Below are positions 56,585 to 64,000 of a stretch of 64,000 nt of DNA, piece by piece. How positions within the stretch are numbered: position 1 is the stretch's first letter; each line of letters starts with the position of its first letter. Under the pieces are notes generated by a model. The model was not told the origin of the DNA. It saw only the letters and a program-made list of their open reading frames with translations, and did not search any database. The DNA comes from Chryseobacterium defluvii (GTDB taxonomy: Bacteria; Bacteroidota; Bacteroidia; Flavobacteriales; Weeksellaceae), in contig NZ_RBXB01000003.1 of assembly GCF_003634775.1 (NCBI RefSeq), positions 124,001 to 188,000 of the forward strand. The letters are read 5' to 3'. Position numbers and translations under genes: made by a program.

Positions 56585-57964
56585 TTAATATCCAGTCGTT
56601 CTTGATAATTTAGACTGCATTAAGCCATCATAGTGATGGTTCAGCAGATACGTATTAATCTGTTGAACAGTATCTAAAATAACCCCAACCATAATCAATA
56701 GTGAAGTTCCCCCGAAAAATAGGGCGAACGCATCTGTCTGAACAAAGCTTCCATGTACAATTGCTGGAAGGACTGCAAAGATAGATAAAAATATTGCACC
56801 TGGCAAGGTAATTTTTGATAAAATATCATCTAAATAATCAGCAGTGTCTTTTCCCGGTCTTACTTTCGGTACTAAACCACCGTTTCTCTTCAGATCATCG
56901 GCCATTTGGTTCACCGGAATGGTAATCGCAGTATAAAAAAATGAGAAGATAATAATTAATAGCGCGAACAATACATTGTATTGCCAGCTAAAAACATTCT
57001 TGAAACCTGCAAGAAAAGTATTAGACTCATCGAATTTCGTTAATAAACCAGGTACGAACATCAATGCCTGAGCAAAGATAATCGGCATTACACCGGCTGC
57101 ATTTACTTTCAATGGGATCCACTGTCTTGCTCCCTGCATAAGATTTCTGTTTACACCTCCTCTTGCTTGAGCTCTGCTTACATACTGAATAGGAATTTTT
57201 CTAACAGCTACCGATAGGATCACTGCTAAAAGAACTACCAACATCCAGAATAATACTTCAATAAGGATCATGATAGACCCCATTCCTCCTTTTCCGTTCT
57301 GAACTGCCATTTCTTGCACGAATGCTTCCGGCAATCTTGAAAGGATCCCTACCATAATAAGGATAGAGATACCGTTTCCGATACCTTTATCGGTGATCTT
57401 CTCACCTAACCACATTGCAAATACTGAACCTGCTACCAAGATTACAATACTTGGCAACCAGAACATGATAGAATTTGGCTCTACAAAATAGGCAGATTGG
57501 AACTGAGCATATGGTAAGAATAATTGAGTAATAGAAGTTAAATAAGAAGGTGCCTGTACTAAACAAACTCCGATAGTTAACCATCTTGTAATTTGGTTCA
57601 ATGTATTTCTACCTGACTCTCCATCTTTCTGAAGCTTCTGAAGATAAGGGATAGCCATCCCCATCAACTGAACAATAATAGAAGCAGAAATATAAGGCAT
57701 GATTCCTAACGCCATTACGGAAGCGTGGCTGAATGCTCCTCCCGTAAATGACGAAAGCAAGCCAAGAAGACCTGCTCCTTGCTTGTTTCCGCCTTGATTT
57801 TTATAATGCTCTAAGAGATCTCCTACTTCTGCAAGGTTAATTGCAGGCAGGGAGATATAAGATGCGAATCTATACACAAGGATGATACCTAAGGTAAAGA
57901 GAATTTTGTCTCTTAATTCTTTTAGGTTCCAAATATTTTTGAGGGTTTGTATAAATTCTTTCAT
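56585..57964 (-). CDS. secY: Protein translocase subunit SecY
   Basis: A 459-residue polytopic protein with about ten membrane segments. LPAINLAEVGDLL is early, GGAFSHASVMALGIMPYISASIIVQL is the second helix area, and GIGNGISILI follows. It forms the Sec channel with SecE and SecG. It lies between rplO and infA, the usual place in the spc operon. Confidence 0.98.
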   Translation of the reverse strand: MKEFIQTLKNIWNLKELRDKILFTLGIILVYRFASYISLPAINLAEVGDLLEHYKNQGGNKQGAGLLGLLSSFTGGAFSHASVMALGIMPYISASIIVQLMGMAIPYLQKLQKDGESGRNTLNQITRWLTIGVCLVQAPSYLTSITQLFLPYAQFQSAYFVEPNSIMFWLPSIVILVAGSVFAMWLGEKITDKGIGNGISILIMVGILSRLPEAFVQEMAVQNGKGGMGSIMILIEVLFWMLVVLLAVILSVAVRKIPIQYVSRAQARGGVNRNLMQGARQWIPLKVNAAGVMPIIFAQALMFVPGLLTKFDESNTFLAGFKNVFSWQYNVLFALLIIIFSFFYTAITIPVNQMADDLKRNGGLVPKVRPGKDTADYLDDILSKITLPGAIFLSIFAVLPAIVHGSFVQTDAFALFFGGTSLLIMVGVILDTVQQINTYLLNHHYDGLMQSKLSRTTGY

Positions 57965-57973
57965 TAGTAATTA

Positions 57974-58423
57974 TTATAAGGTAATTGCTTTTCCACCCGC
58001 TTTAGAGATTAACTCTTCAGCAGATTTAGTGAACTTGTCAGCAGAGATTGAAACCGCAGATTTCAATTCTCCTCTACCCATAATTTTCACTAATTCGTTT
58101 TTAGTTGCTAAACCGTTTGCTACCAAAACTTCTTTTGTAATATCTCCAGTGATAGATTTATTTTCAATTAAAGTCTGGATAGAATCTAGGTTGATAGCTC
58201 TAAACTCTTTTCTGTTTACGTTTTTGAATCCGAATTTCGGTAATCTTCTTTGTAAAGGCATCTGACCTCCTTCAAAACCGATCTTCTGAGAATAACCAGC
58301 TCTTGACTTTTGTCCTTTATGTCCTTTTGTAGAAGTACCACCTTTTCCACTACCTTGTCCTCTACCAATCCTTTTTGAATTGAAAGTAGATCCTGCAGCT
58401 GGCTGTATGTTGTTTAAATTCAT
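57974..58423 (-). CDS. rplO: Large ribosomal subunit protein L15
   Basis: A 149-residue L15 with glycine-rich RIGRGQGSGKGGTSTKGHKG near the start and GGQMPLQRRLPKFGF. It is 9 bp before secY and follows rpmD after a 95-bp gap with repeats. Confidence 0.98.
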   Translation of the reverse strand: MNLNNIQPAAGSTFNSKRIGRGQGSGKGGTSTKGHKGQKSRAGYSQKIGFEGGQMPLQRRLPKFGFKNVNRKEFRAINLDSIQTLIENKSITGDITKEVLVANGLATKNELVKIMGRGELKSAVSISADKFTKSAEELISKAGGKAITL

Positions 58424-58518
58424 TTTTTTATTGATTTAAAGATTAAATAATTTAAAGATTAAAAAATTCCGACTAAAATAGAAAGAATATTTTAATCTTT
58501 TAATCTTTGAATTTTTAA
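58424..58518. repeat. Degenerate AAAGATTAAA repeats between rpmD and rplO
   Basis: GATTTAAAGATTAAATAATT and a second AAAGATTAAAAAAT are followed by the inverted form TTTTAATCTTTTAATCTTTG. They could form a long AT-rich stem of about 20 bp with mismatches. No ORF is present. Confidence 0.6.
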
Positions 58519-58695
58519 TTATTTCTGAACTTCAAGTAAGTGACTAACTGCAGCTATCATTCCTAAGATAGAAGGAGTAGCTTCGTGTTCTACAACTTGG
58601 TGAAGTTTCTTAAATCCTAATGCTTCAAGCGTTCTCTTTTGGGTTTTTGTTCTTCCAATAGCGCTTCTTACTTGTTTTACTTTGATTGTTGCCAT
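58519..58695 (-). CDS. rpmD: Large ribosomal subunit protein L30
   Basis: A 58-residue protein, MATIKVKQVRSAIGR at the start and LGFKKLHQVVEHEATPSILG within, the L30 pattern. It starts at ATG 58693-58695, 10 bp after rpsE. Confidence 0.95.
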   Translation of the reverse strand: MATIKVKQVRSAIGRTKTQKRTLEALGFKKLHQVVEHEATPSILGMIAAVSHLLEVQK

Positions 58696-58705
58696 TGTTT
58701 ATATA

Positions 58706-59227
58706 TTAACCGTTAAACACTTTACTTAGAGAAACTCCTCTCATTCTAGCAATCTCTTCAGGTCTTCTGATATCCAATAACGCTTTGAAAGTAGCTTTCA
58801 CCACGTTGTGAGGGTTAGAAGATCCTTTAGATTTTGAAAGGATATCGTGAATACCAGCAGATTCCAATACCGCTCTTACCGCACCACCGGCGATAAGTCC
58901 TGTACCGTGAGAAGCAGGTCTCAAGAAGATATCTGCACCACCATATCTGGCAGTAGTCTGGTGAGGAATTGTGTGGTTCATTACAGGAACTTTTACTAAG
59001 TTTTTCTTAGCATCTTCAACAGCCTTAGCAATTGCAGAAGCAACTTCCTTAGATTTTCCTAAACCGTAACCGATAACTCCTTCTTCATTTCCTACCACTA
59101 CAATAGCAGAAAATCCGAAAGCTCTACCTCCTTTTGTTACTTTAGTTACTCTGTTAACAGCTACGAGACGATCTTTTAATTCTAATCCTCCCGGTTTTAC
59201 TCTTTCTATATTATCTAGTCCTAACAT
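58706..59227 (-). CDS. rpsE: Small ribosomal subunit protein S5
   Basis: A 173-residue S5. The start is placed at ATG 59225-59227 ([14 protein letters not shown]), which is the family's usual beginning; an upstream ATG at 59278 would overlap rplR by 32 bp and add 17 unrelated residues. [20 protein letters not shown] and the domain-2 segment [20 protein letters not shown] are typical. Confidence 0.96.
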   Translation of the reverse strand: MLGLDNIERVKPGGLELKDRLVAVNRVTKVTKGGRAFGFSAIVVVGNEEGVIGYGLGKSKEVASAIAKAVEDAKKNLVKVPVMNHTIPHQTTARYGGADIFLRPASHGTGLIAGGAVRAVLESAGIHDILSKSKGSSNPHNVVKATFKALLDIRRPEEIARMRGVSLSKVFNG

Positions 59228-59246
59228 ATTTCCGAAATTTTTATGA

Positions 59247-59600
59247 TTAGAATTTAAGTCCACCTTCTCTCGCACCATCAGCTAAAGCCTTAACTCTACC
59301 GTGATATACGAATCCGTTTCTATCAAACACTATATTTTCGATTCCTGCAGCAATAGCTTTAGCAGCAATAGCTTTACCTACAGCAGCAGAAACTTCAGTT
59401 TTAGTTCCGTTAGCATCTACACCCTTCTCTCTTGAAGAAGCTGATGCTAAAGTTTTTCCACTGTTATCGTCGATTAACTGAGCGTAAATTTCCTTATTAC
59501 TTTTATATACAGATAATCTTGGCAATTCAGAAGATCCAGAGATTTTTCCTCTTACTCTTCTTTTTATTCTTATTCTTTTTTCTAATTTACTTAATGCCAT
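59247..59600 (-). CDS. rplR: Large ribosomal subunit protein L18
   Basis: A 117-residue L18: RIRGKISGS-like start, [19 protein letters not shown] and the ending [20 protein letters not shown]. It binds 5S rRNA. It precedes rpsE. Confidence 0.97.
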   Translation of the reverse strand: MALSKLEKRIRIKRRVRGKISGSSELPRLSVYKSNKEIYAQLIDDNSGKTLASASSREKGVDANGTKTEVSAAVGKAIAAKAIAAGIENIVFDRNGFVYHGRVKALADGAREGGLKF

Positions 59601-59614
59601 TTTCTTATAATTTA

Positions 59615-60160
59615 TTAAGCAGATTTACCAGCTTTACGTCTAACAATTTCTCCTACGAATCTTACTCCTTTTCCTTTATATGGTTCAGGCTTTCTGAAAG
59701 AACGGATCTTTGCAGTTACCATTCCCAGAAGTTGCTTGTCATGAGACGTTAAAGTAATAATTGGATTTTTACCTTTTTCAGTCAATGTATCCACTTTCAC
59801 TTCGCTAGGAAGTTCTAATACGATACCGTGAGAGAATCCTAAAGCCAACTCAAGTTTTTGTCCTGAGTGAGAAGCTCTGTATCCTACCCCTACTAATTCT
59901 AATTGCTTAGTGAATCCTTCTGATACACCCACAATCATATTGTTGATTAACGCTCTGTATAAACCGTGAAGCGCTTTGTGTTGTTTAGACTCAGACGGTC
60001 TGCTTACTGTAAGCTCACCATCGTTTTGTTCTAAAGTAATTCCTGCTGTAAGCTCCTGAGAAAGCTCTCCTTTTGGACCTTTTGCTGTTACCACACCATT
60101 GTTTTCAGTGATTGTAACTCCTGCTGGAATTGTTATAATTGCTTTACCAATTCTTGACAT
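59615..60160 (-). CDS. rplF: Large ribosomal subunit protein L6
   Basis: A 181-residue L6: [17 protein letters not shown] at the start, [23 protein letters not shown] centrally and the end [24 protein letters not shown], all conserved. Position after rpsH is standard. Confidence 0.98.
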   Translation of the reverse strand: MSRIGKAIITIPAGVTITENNGVVTAKGPKGELSQELTAGITLEQNDGELTVSRPSESKQHKALHGLYRALINNMIVGVSEGFTKQLELVGVGYRASHSGQKLELALGFSHGIVLELPSEVKVDTLTEKGKNPIITLTSHDKQLLGMVTAKIRSFRKPEPYKGKGVRFVGEIVRRKAGKSA

Positions 60161-60177
60161 TTTCCTTTGATTAAAAA

Positions 60178-60576
60178 TTAATAAACATAGCAGATTACTT
60201 CACCGCCTACTTTTTCTTCTCTAGCTTTCTTGTCAGTCATTACTCCTTTAGAAGTAGAGATGATAGAAATACCCAAACCGTTTAGTACTCTTGGAAGTTC
60301 TGTAGAACCTTTGTACTGTCTCAAACCTGGTCTTGAAGCTCTTTGGATAGACTTAATAGCAGGTTTGTTGGTTTGCTTATCATACTTTAAAGCGATTTTG
60401 ATCGTTCCTTGAACAGCGCTATCTTCAAACTTGTAGTTTAAGATATACCCTTGATCAAATAAGATCTTCGTAATCTCCTTTTTGATTTTCGATGCAGGAA
60501 TTTCCACCACTTTGTGGCCTGCGCTTTGTGCGTTCCTTACTCTTGTTAGGAAATCTGAAATTGGATCTGTTACCAT
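60178..60576 (-). CDS. rpsH: Small ribosomal subunit protein S8
   Basis: A 132-residue S8 with DPISDFLTRVRNAQ at the start and GLGISIISTSKGVMTDKKA near the end. In E. coli S8 represses the spc operon by binding mRNA; a hairpin lies just upstream of this gene (60633-60671). Confidence 0.98.
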   Translation of the reverse strand: MVTDPISDFLTRVRNAQSAGHKVVEIPASKIKKEITKILFDQGYILNYKFEDSAVQGTIKIALKYDKQTNKPAIKSIQRASRPGLRQYKGSTELPRVLNGLGISIISTSKGVMTDKKAREEKVGGEVICYVY

Positions 60577-60632
60577 TTTTCTTTTATAAATTATTGGTTA
60601 AAGACAATCAGTATTGCAAAGACTTGAAGAGT

Positions 60633-60671
60633 AAAATATCAGACTTCAGAAAATCTTAGGTCTGATATTTT
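60633..60671 (-). promoter_or_regulatory. 12-bp hairpin between rpsN and rpsH
   Basis: AAAATATCAGAC at 60633-60644 is perfectly complementary to GTCTGATATTTT at 60660-60671 with a 15-nt loop. It lies in a 143-bp gap, the longest in this ribosomal run. On the minus strand a short T run (ATTTTA) follows, so it could act as a weak internal terminator or a regulatory site. Confidence 0.6.
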
Positions 60672-60719
60672 TATCTTTAGTATCTGAACAACTTAATTGT
60701 CCGGATTAATTAGTAATTA

Positions 60720-60989
60720 TTACCAACTAGCTTTTTTAACTCCCGGGATAAGACCGTTGTTTGCCATTTCTCTGAAAGTTACTCTGGAAATACCAAACGT
60801 TCTCATGTATCCTCTTGGTCTACCTGTTAACTTACATCTGTTGTGTAGTCTCACAGGAGAAGCATTTTTAGGAAGTTTTTGTAGTGCTTCGTAATCACCA
60901 GCTTCTTTCAAAGCTTGTCTTTTCGCAGCATATTTAGCAACTAGTGCTTCTCTTTTGCGCTCACGCGCTTTCATTGATTCTTTAGCCAT
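60720..60989 (-). CDS. rpsN: Small ribosomal subunit protein S14 (zinc-free type)
   Basis: An 89-residue S14 with [29 protein letters not shown] and the C-terminal [11 protein letters not shown]. It is the long zinc-free paralogue type, with no CxxC pair. It lies 3 bp after rplE. Confidence 0.97.
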   Translation of the reverse strand: MAKESMKARERKREALVAKYAAKRQALKEAGDYEALQKLPKNASPVRLHNRCKLTGRPRGYMRTFGISRVTFREMANNGLIPGVKKASW

Positions 60990-60992
60990 TTC

Positions 60993-61544
60993 TTAGTTCT
61001 TTTTAAATGGTAAACCGAAGTGAGTTAATAATGCTTTCGCTTCTTTATCTGTTTTCGCAGTGGTAACGAAAGTGATGTCCATCCCCTGGATTTTTTTCAC
61101 TTTGTCGATTACGATCTCAGGGAAGATGATTTGTTCAGTGATCCCTAAGTTGTAATTCCCTCTACCGTCGAAGCCATCAGCTTTGATACCAGAGAAATCT
61201 CTGATACGTGGCAAAGCAGAAGAAGTTAATCTATCCAAGAACTCATACATTTTATTAGCTCTCAAAGTAACTTTAGCACCTACAGGCATCCCTTTTCTTA
61301 ATTTGAAAGCAGCTTCGTCTTTCTTAGAGATTGTACCTACAGCCTTCTGACCAGTGATGTTCGTTAATTCTTCTACAGCATAATCAATGATTTTCTTGTC
61401 CGCAGTGGCATCACCTAATCCTTGAGACAGGATGATTTTTTCCAATCTAGGTACCTGCATTACAGACTTGTACCCGAATTCTTCCATCATTGCAGGAACA
61501 ATTGTTTCTTTATATGCTTTTTTGGGTCTTGCTATATATTCCAT
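60993..61544 (-). CDS. rplE: Large ribosomal subunit protein L5
   Basis: A 183-residue L5: [40 protein letters not shown] and the end [19 protein letters not shown]. It binds 5S rRNA and contacts the P-site tRNA region. Confidence 0.98.
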   Translation of the reverse strand: MEYIARPKKAYKETIVPAMMEEFGYKSVMQVPRLEKIILSQGLGDATADKKIIDYAVEELTNITGQKAVGTISKKDEAAFKLRKGMPVGAKVTLRANKMYEFLDRLTSSALPRIRDFSGIKADGFDGRGNYNLGITEQIIFPEIVIDKVKKIQGMDITFVTTAKTDKEAKALLTHFGLPFKKN

Positions 61545-61556
61545 GTGTATTTCAAA

Positions 61557-61883
61557 TTATAAAGTTTCACCCGTTTTTTTATTGATCCTTACTTTCTTAT
61601 CTCCTTCAGTTTTGTAACCTACTTTGATAGCTTTTCCGTCTTTACCAACTAAAGCTACGTTTGAGATATGAATAGAAGCTTCTCTTTCAACGATTCCTCC
61701 TTGAGGGTTAGAAGCTGAAGGCTTAACGTGTTTTTTAACAATATTAAGTCCTGCTATAACAACTCTTGGGTCTTTTCCTTCTTTTTTGATCACTTCAATA
61801 ACTTCACCAGTACTACCTTTAAGACCTTTCTTACCTGTAGTTACGATTACGTTATCTCCTCTTTTTATTTTTAACTTTGACAT
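61557..61883 (-). CDS. rplX: Large ribosomal subunit protein L24
   Basis: A 108-residue L24 with a KOW motif (KRGDNVIVTTGKKGLKGSTGEV) and the typical HVKPSASNPQGGIVEREASI. It starts 50S assembly. Between rplN and rplE as usual. Confidence 0.97.
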   Translation of the reverse strand: MSKLKIKRGDNVIVTTGKKGLKGSTGEVIEVIKKEGKDPRVVIAGLNIVKKHVKPSASNPQGGIVEREASIHISNVALVGKDGKAIKVGYKTEGDKKVRINKKTGETL

Positions 61884-61904
61884 TTTCTTTAAAAATTTTA
61901 AAAA

Positions 61905-62273
61905 TTAAAGTACTTCAGGAGCTAATGAAATGATTTTCATATATTCTTTGTCTCTCAACTCACGAGCAACCGGTCCGAAAACACGGGTTCCTCTCATTTC
62001 TCCCGCTGCGTTTAGCAATACACAAGCATTATCTTCGAATTTGATGTATGAACCATCTTTTCTTCTTACTGCTTTTTTCGTTCTTACTACTACAGCTTTA
62101 GATACCTGACCTTTCTTAGCGTTTCCTGATGGTGTAGAATCTTTGATAGTAACAACGATTTTATCACCAACTGAAGCATATCTTCTTCTGGTTCCTCCCA
62201 GAACTCTGATAACCAATACTTCTTTAGCACCTGTGTTATCAGCAACTTTTAATCTTGATTCTGTTTGTAACAT
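61905..62273 (-). CDS. rplN: Large ribosomal subunit protein L14
   Basis: A 122-residue L14: [20 protein letters not shown] at the start and [23 protein letters not shown] at the end, strongly conserved. 2 bp after rpsQ. Confidence 0.98.
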   Translation of the reverse strand: MLQTESRLKVADNTGAKEVLVIRVLGGTRRRYASVGDKIVVTIKDSTPSGNAKKGQVSKAVVVRTKKAVRRKDGSYIKFEDNACVLLNAAGEMRGTRVFGPVARELRDKEYMKIISLAPEVL

Positions 62274-62275
62274 TA

Positions 62276-62530
62276 TTACTTAGCTTTTTCAATGATTCTT
62301 ACTAATCTCCATCTCTTGTTTTTGCTCAAAGGTCTAGTTTCTTGGATAAGAACTGTATCTCCTTCGTTGCATTCGTTGTTTTCGTCGTGTGCAGTATATT
62401 TTTTCGTTTTCAAAACGAATTTACCGTACATCGGGTGTTTCATTCTCATCGTTTCACTAACAACAATGGTTTTTTCCATTTTATTGCTGGAAACAACTCC
62501 GATTCTTTCTTTTCTTAAATTTCTTTCCAT
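62276..62530 (-). CDS. rpsQ: Small ribosomal subunit protein S17
   Basis: An 84-residue S17: [38 protein letters not shown] and the [14 protein letters not shown] end. It binds 16S rRNA near the 5' domain. Confidence 0.98.
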   Translation of the reverse strand: MERNLRKERIGVVSSNKMEKTIVVSETMRMKHPMYGKFVLKTKKYTAHDENNECNEGDTVLIQETRPLSKNKRWRLVRIIEKAK

Positions 62531-62542
62531 TGTAAAATGAAA

Positions 62543-62728
62543 TTATTGTTTGTTAGTTAACTCAGTATTTAGTCTTGCGATTGTTTTTCTCAAATCTCTG
62601 ATTTGGATCGGGTTTTCAATTGGGCTGATTTTATGAGCCAATTTCAATTTTTGATATTGAGCCTTAGCTTCAGTCAATTGAGTTTGAATATCACCCGCGC
62701 TTAAATTTTTAATATCAGCTTTTTTCAT
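62543..62728 (-). CDS. rpmC: Large ribosomal subunit protein L29
   Basis: A 61-residue L29, start placed at ATG 62726-62728 (MKKADIKNLSAGD) as in relatives; an upstream ATG would add three residues and come within 4 bp of rplP. The end PIQIRDLRKTIARLNTEL is typical. Confidence 0.95.
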   Translation of the reverse strand: MKKADIKNLSAGDIQTQLTEAKAQYQKLKLAHKISPIENPIQIRDLRKTIARLNTELTNKQ

Positions 62729-62740
62729 TGTATTCAAAGA

Positions 62741-63166
62741 TTATAGAGGTTTAACAAAATCGTTAGCAACTACAAATTTAGTAACTACTGGTAATTTCTG
62801 TGCAGCAAGTCTAAGAGCTTCTTTCGCTACTTCGTAAGGAACTCCCCCTACTTCGAACATAATTTTACCTGGTTTTACTACAGCTACCCAATATTCCACA
62901 GCACCTTTACCTTTACCCATCCTTACTTCGGCTGGTTTTTTAGTAATTGGCTTATCCGGGAAGATTTTGATCCATAGCTGACCTTCTCTCTTCATATATC
63001 TTGTCGCAGCGATACGCGCAGCTTCAATTTGTCTTGCAGTGATCCAAGCTCCTTCTATAGCTTTGATTCCGAAAGTTCCGTAAGCAAGTTGATTACCTCT
63101 CTGGGCATTCCCCTTCATCTTCATCTTGTGAACTCTACGGAATTTGGTTCTTTTTGGTTGTAACAT
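62741..63166 (-). CDS. rplP: Large ribosomal subunit protein L16
   Basis: A 141-residue L16: [34 protein letters not shown] and [18 protein letters not shown]. It organises the aminoacyl-tRNA site. Preceded by a 78-bp gap of TTTAGATTTTAG-type low-complexity DNA after rpsC. Confidence 0.98.
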   Translation of the reverse strand: MLQPKRTKFRRVHKMKMKGNAQRGNQLAYGTFGIKAIEGAWITARQIEAARIAATRYMKREGQLWIKIFPDKPITKKPAEVRMGKGKGAVEYWVAVVKPGKIMFEVGGVPYEVAKEALRLAAQKLPVVTKFVVANDFVKPL

Positions 63167-63244
63167 AATTTCTTAAATTTTAGATTTTAGAATTTAGATT
63201 TTAAAAAAGTAACGGTAATTTAAAAACTATCCTCTAAAATTTTA

Positions 63245-63979
63245 TTAATTATTTTTTTTATCTCTTGAAGGTCTTCTGTTATCTCTATCTCCTCTGTTTC
63301 CACCTCCTGAAGGTCCTTTTTTCTGTTGTCCTACTAAAGGAGAAAGTTCTCTTTTTCCGTAAACTTCACCTTTCATAATCCAAACTTTTACACCTAATCT
63401 ACCGTAAGTAGTGTGAGCTTCTGCAATATGATAATCAATATCAGCTCTGAAAGTAGACAATGGAATTCTTCCTTCTTTGAAAGATTCGCTTCTTGCCATT
63501 TCAGCACCGTTCAATCTTCCTGAGATTTGAACTTTGATACCTTCTCCACCCATTCTCATAGTACCTGCCATAGCCATTTTAACAGCTCTTCTGTAAGAGA
63601 TTCTGTTTTCAATTTGCTTAGCGATGCTATCAGCTACTAATACTGCATCAAGTTCAGGTCTTTTGATTTCAAAAATGTTGATTTGAATATCCTTACCCGT
63701 AAGTTTTTTCAACTCTTCTTTTAATTTATCAACTTCCTGACCTCCTTTCCCGATGATAAGTCCCGGTCTAGCAGTAGTAATAGTAACTGTTACTAATTTT
63801 AGGGTTCTTTCAATATAAATTTTTGAAATACCACCCTTAGATAATCTAGCTTCAAGGTATCTTCTGATTTTGTAGTCTTCAGCGATTCTGTCTCCATAAT
63901 CGTTTCCACCAAACCAGTTAGAATCCCATCCTCTGATGATACCTAATCTGTTACCAATTGGATTTGTCTTCTGTCCCAT
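63245..63979 (-). CDS. rpsC: Small ribosomal subunit protein S3
   Basis: A 244-residue S3 with [20 protein letters not shown], the KH motif around [20 protein letters not shown] and the C-terminal domain [19 protein letters not shown]. The last 20 residues form a Gly/Arg/Asp-rich tail ([19 protein letters not shown]), a low-complexity extension. It is the first gene of the run inside the window; rplV is expected beyond the right edge. Confidence 0.98.
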   Translation of the reverse strand: MGQKTNPIGNRLGIIRGWDSNWFGGNDYGDRIAEDYKIRRYLEARLSKGGISKIYIERTLKLVTVTITTARPGLIIGKGGQEVDKLKEELKKLTGKDIQINIFEIKRPELDAVLVADSIAKQIENRISYRRAVKMAMAGTMRMGGEGIKVQISGRLNGAEMARSESFKEGRIPLSTFRADIDYHIAEAHTTYGRLGVKVWIMKGEVYGKRELSPLVGQQKKGPSGGGNRGDRDNRRPSRDKKNN

Positions 63980-64000
63980 ACCTTGATTAATTTTCTTTAT

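Noticed and set aside
59228..59278. An upstream start for rpsE that would overlap rplR by 32 bp
   Set aside because: The added 17 residues are unlike S5; they are rplR sequence read in another frame. The ATG at 59225-59227 gives the usual S5 beginning.

Overview
The window looks like a chromosomal segment of a Flavobacteriia genome, most likely Weeksellaceae and Chryseobacterium-like. The support is the AT-rich sequence, the almost complete lack of Shine-Dalgarno sequences, several -7 boxes of the Bacteroidetes TAnnTTTG type, type IX secretion sorting domains, many outer-membrane beta-barrel proteins, cysteine-free ribosomal protein variants, and two double-glycine-leader microproteins of a kind familiar from Chryseobacterium. 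No tRNA, rRNA, CRISPR array, intact transposon or prophage was recognised.

Positions 1-10,140 hold a methionine regulon on the minus strand. A SAM-I riboswitch (about 10,000-10,102) precedes metX, an ACT-homoserine dehydrogenase without a kinase domain, a sulfhydrylase of the MetZ type, the homocysteine-binding half of MetH, a fatty acid desaturase, the folate/B12/activation half of MetH, and metF. Together these run from homoserine to methionine and supply the methyl group. The desaturase inside the split metH is the odd member.

Positions 10,290-18,580 carry a GH63-type glucosidase and two large type IX-secreted surface proteins, with the start of a decayed secreted gene between them. Positions 18,586-26,753 hold an OsmC protein and a MoxR/DUF58/DUF4350/DUF4129/SpoIIM/RDD membrane cluster. 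Positions 26,788-37,030 are mixed housekeeping: a GNAT protein, a small cysteine-rich GG-leader peptide, a glycosyltransferase with a metallophosphoesterase, YebC, an OmpA protein with calcium-binding-type repeats, SmpB, an ABC-F ATPase, RecJ, a damaged 23S-IVP four-helix-bundle gene flanked by inverted repeats, NadD and a DUF3817 protein.

Positions 37,300-49,860 are accessory: two outer-membrane receptors, a lipoprotein esterase, a GH43 hydrolase, a pair of guanidino-modifying enzymes (CtlX and an arginine-deiminase-like protein), a second cysteine-rich GG-leader peptide, a membrane-bound AraC-type regulator, an HxlR regulator, a secreted esterase and a DUF1801 protein. Positions 49,861-63,979 hold citrate synthase, enolase, a small lipoprotein, and then the long ribosomal S10/spc/alpha operon read leftward from rpsC to rplQ, including secY, infA and rpoA. 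rpmJ (L36) and rpmD (L30) are each under 60 codons.

The most interesting items are the decayed IVP element with its inverted repeats and an apparent solo copy elsewhere, the two unlinked cysteine-rich GG-leader microproteins, the desaturase inside split metH, and two strong hairpins inside the ribosomal operon (rpsN-rpsH and infA-rpmJ). All functional calls rest on reading motifs by eye; no database search was run.
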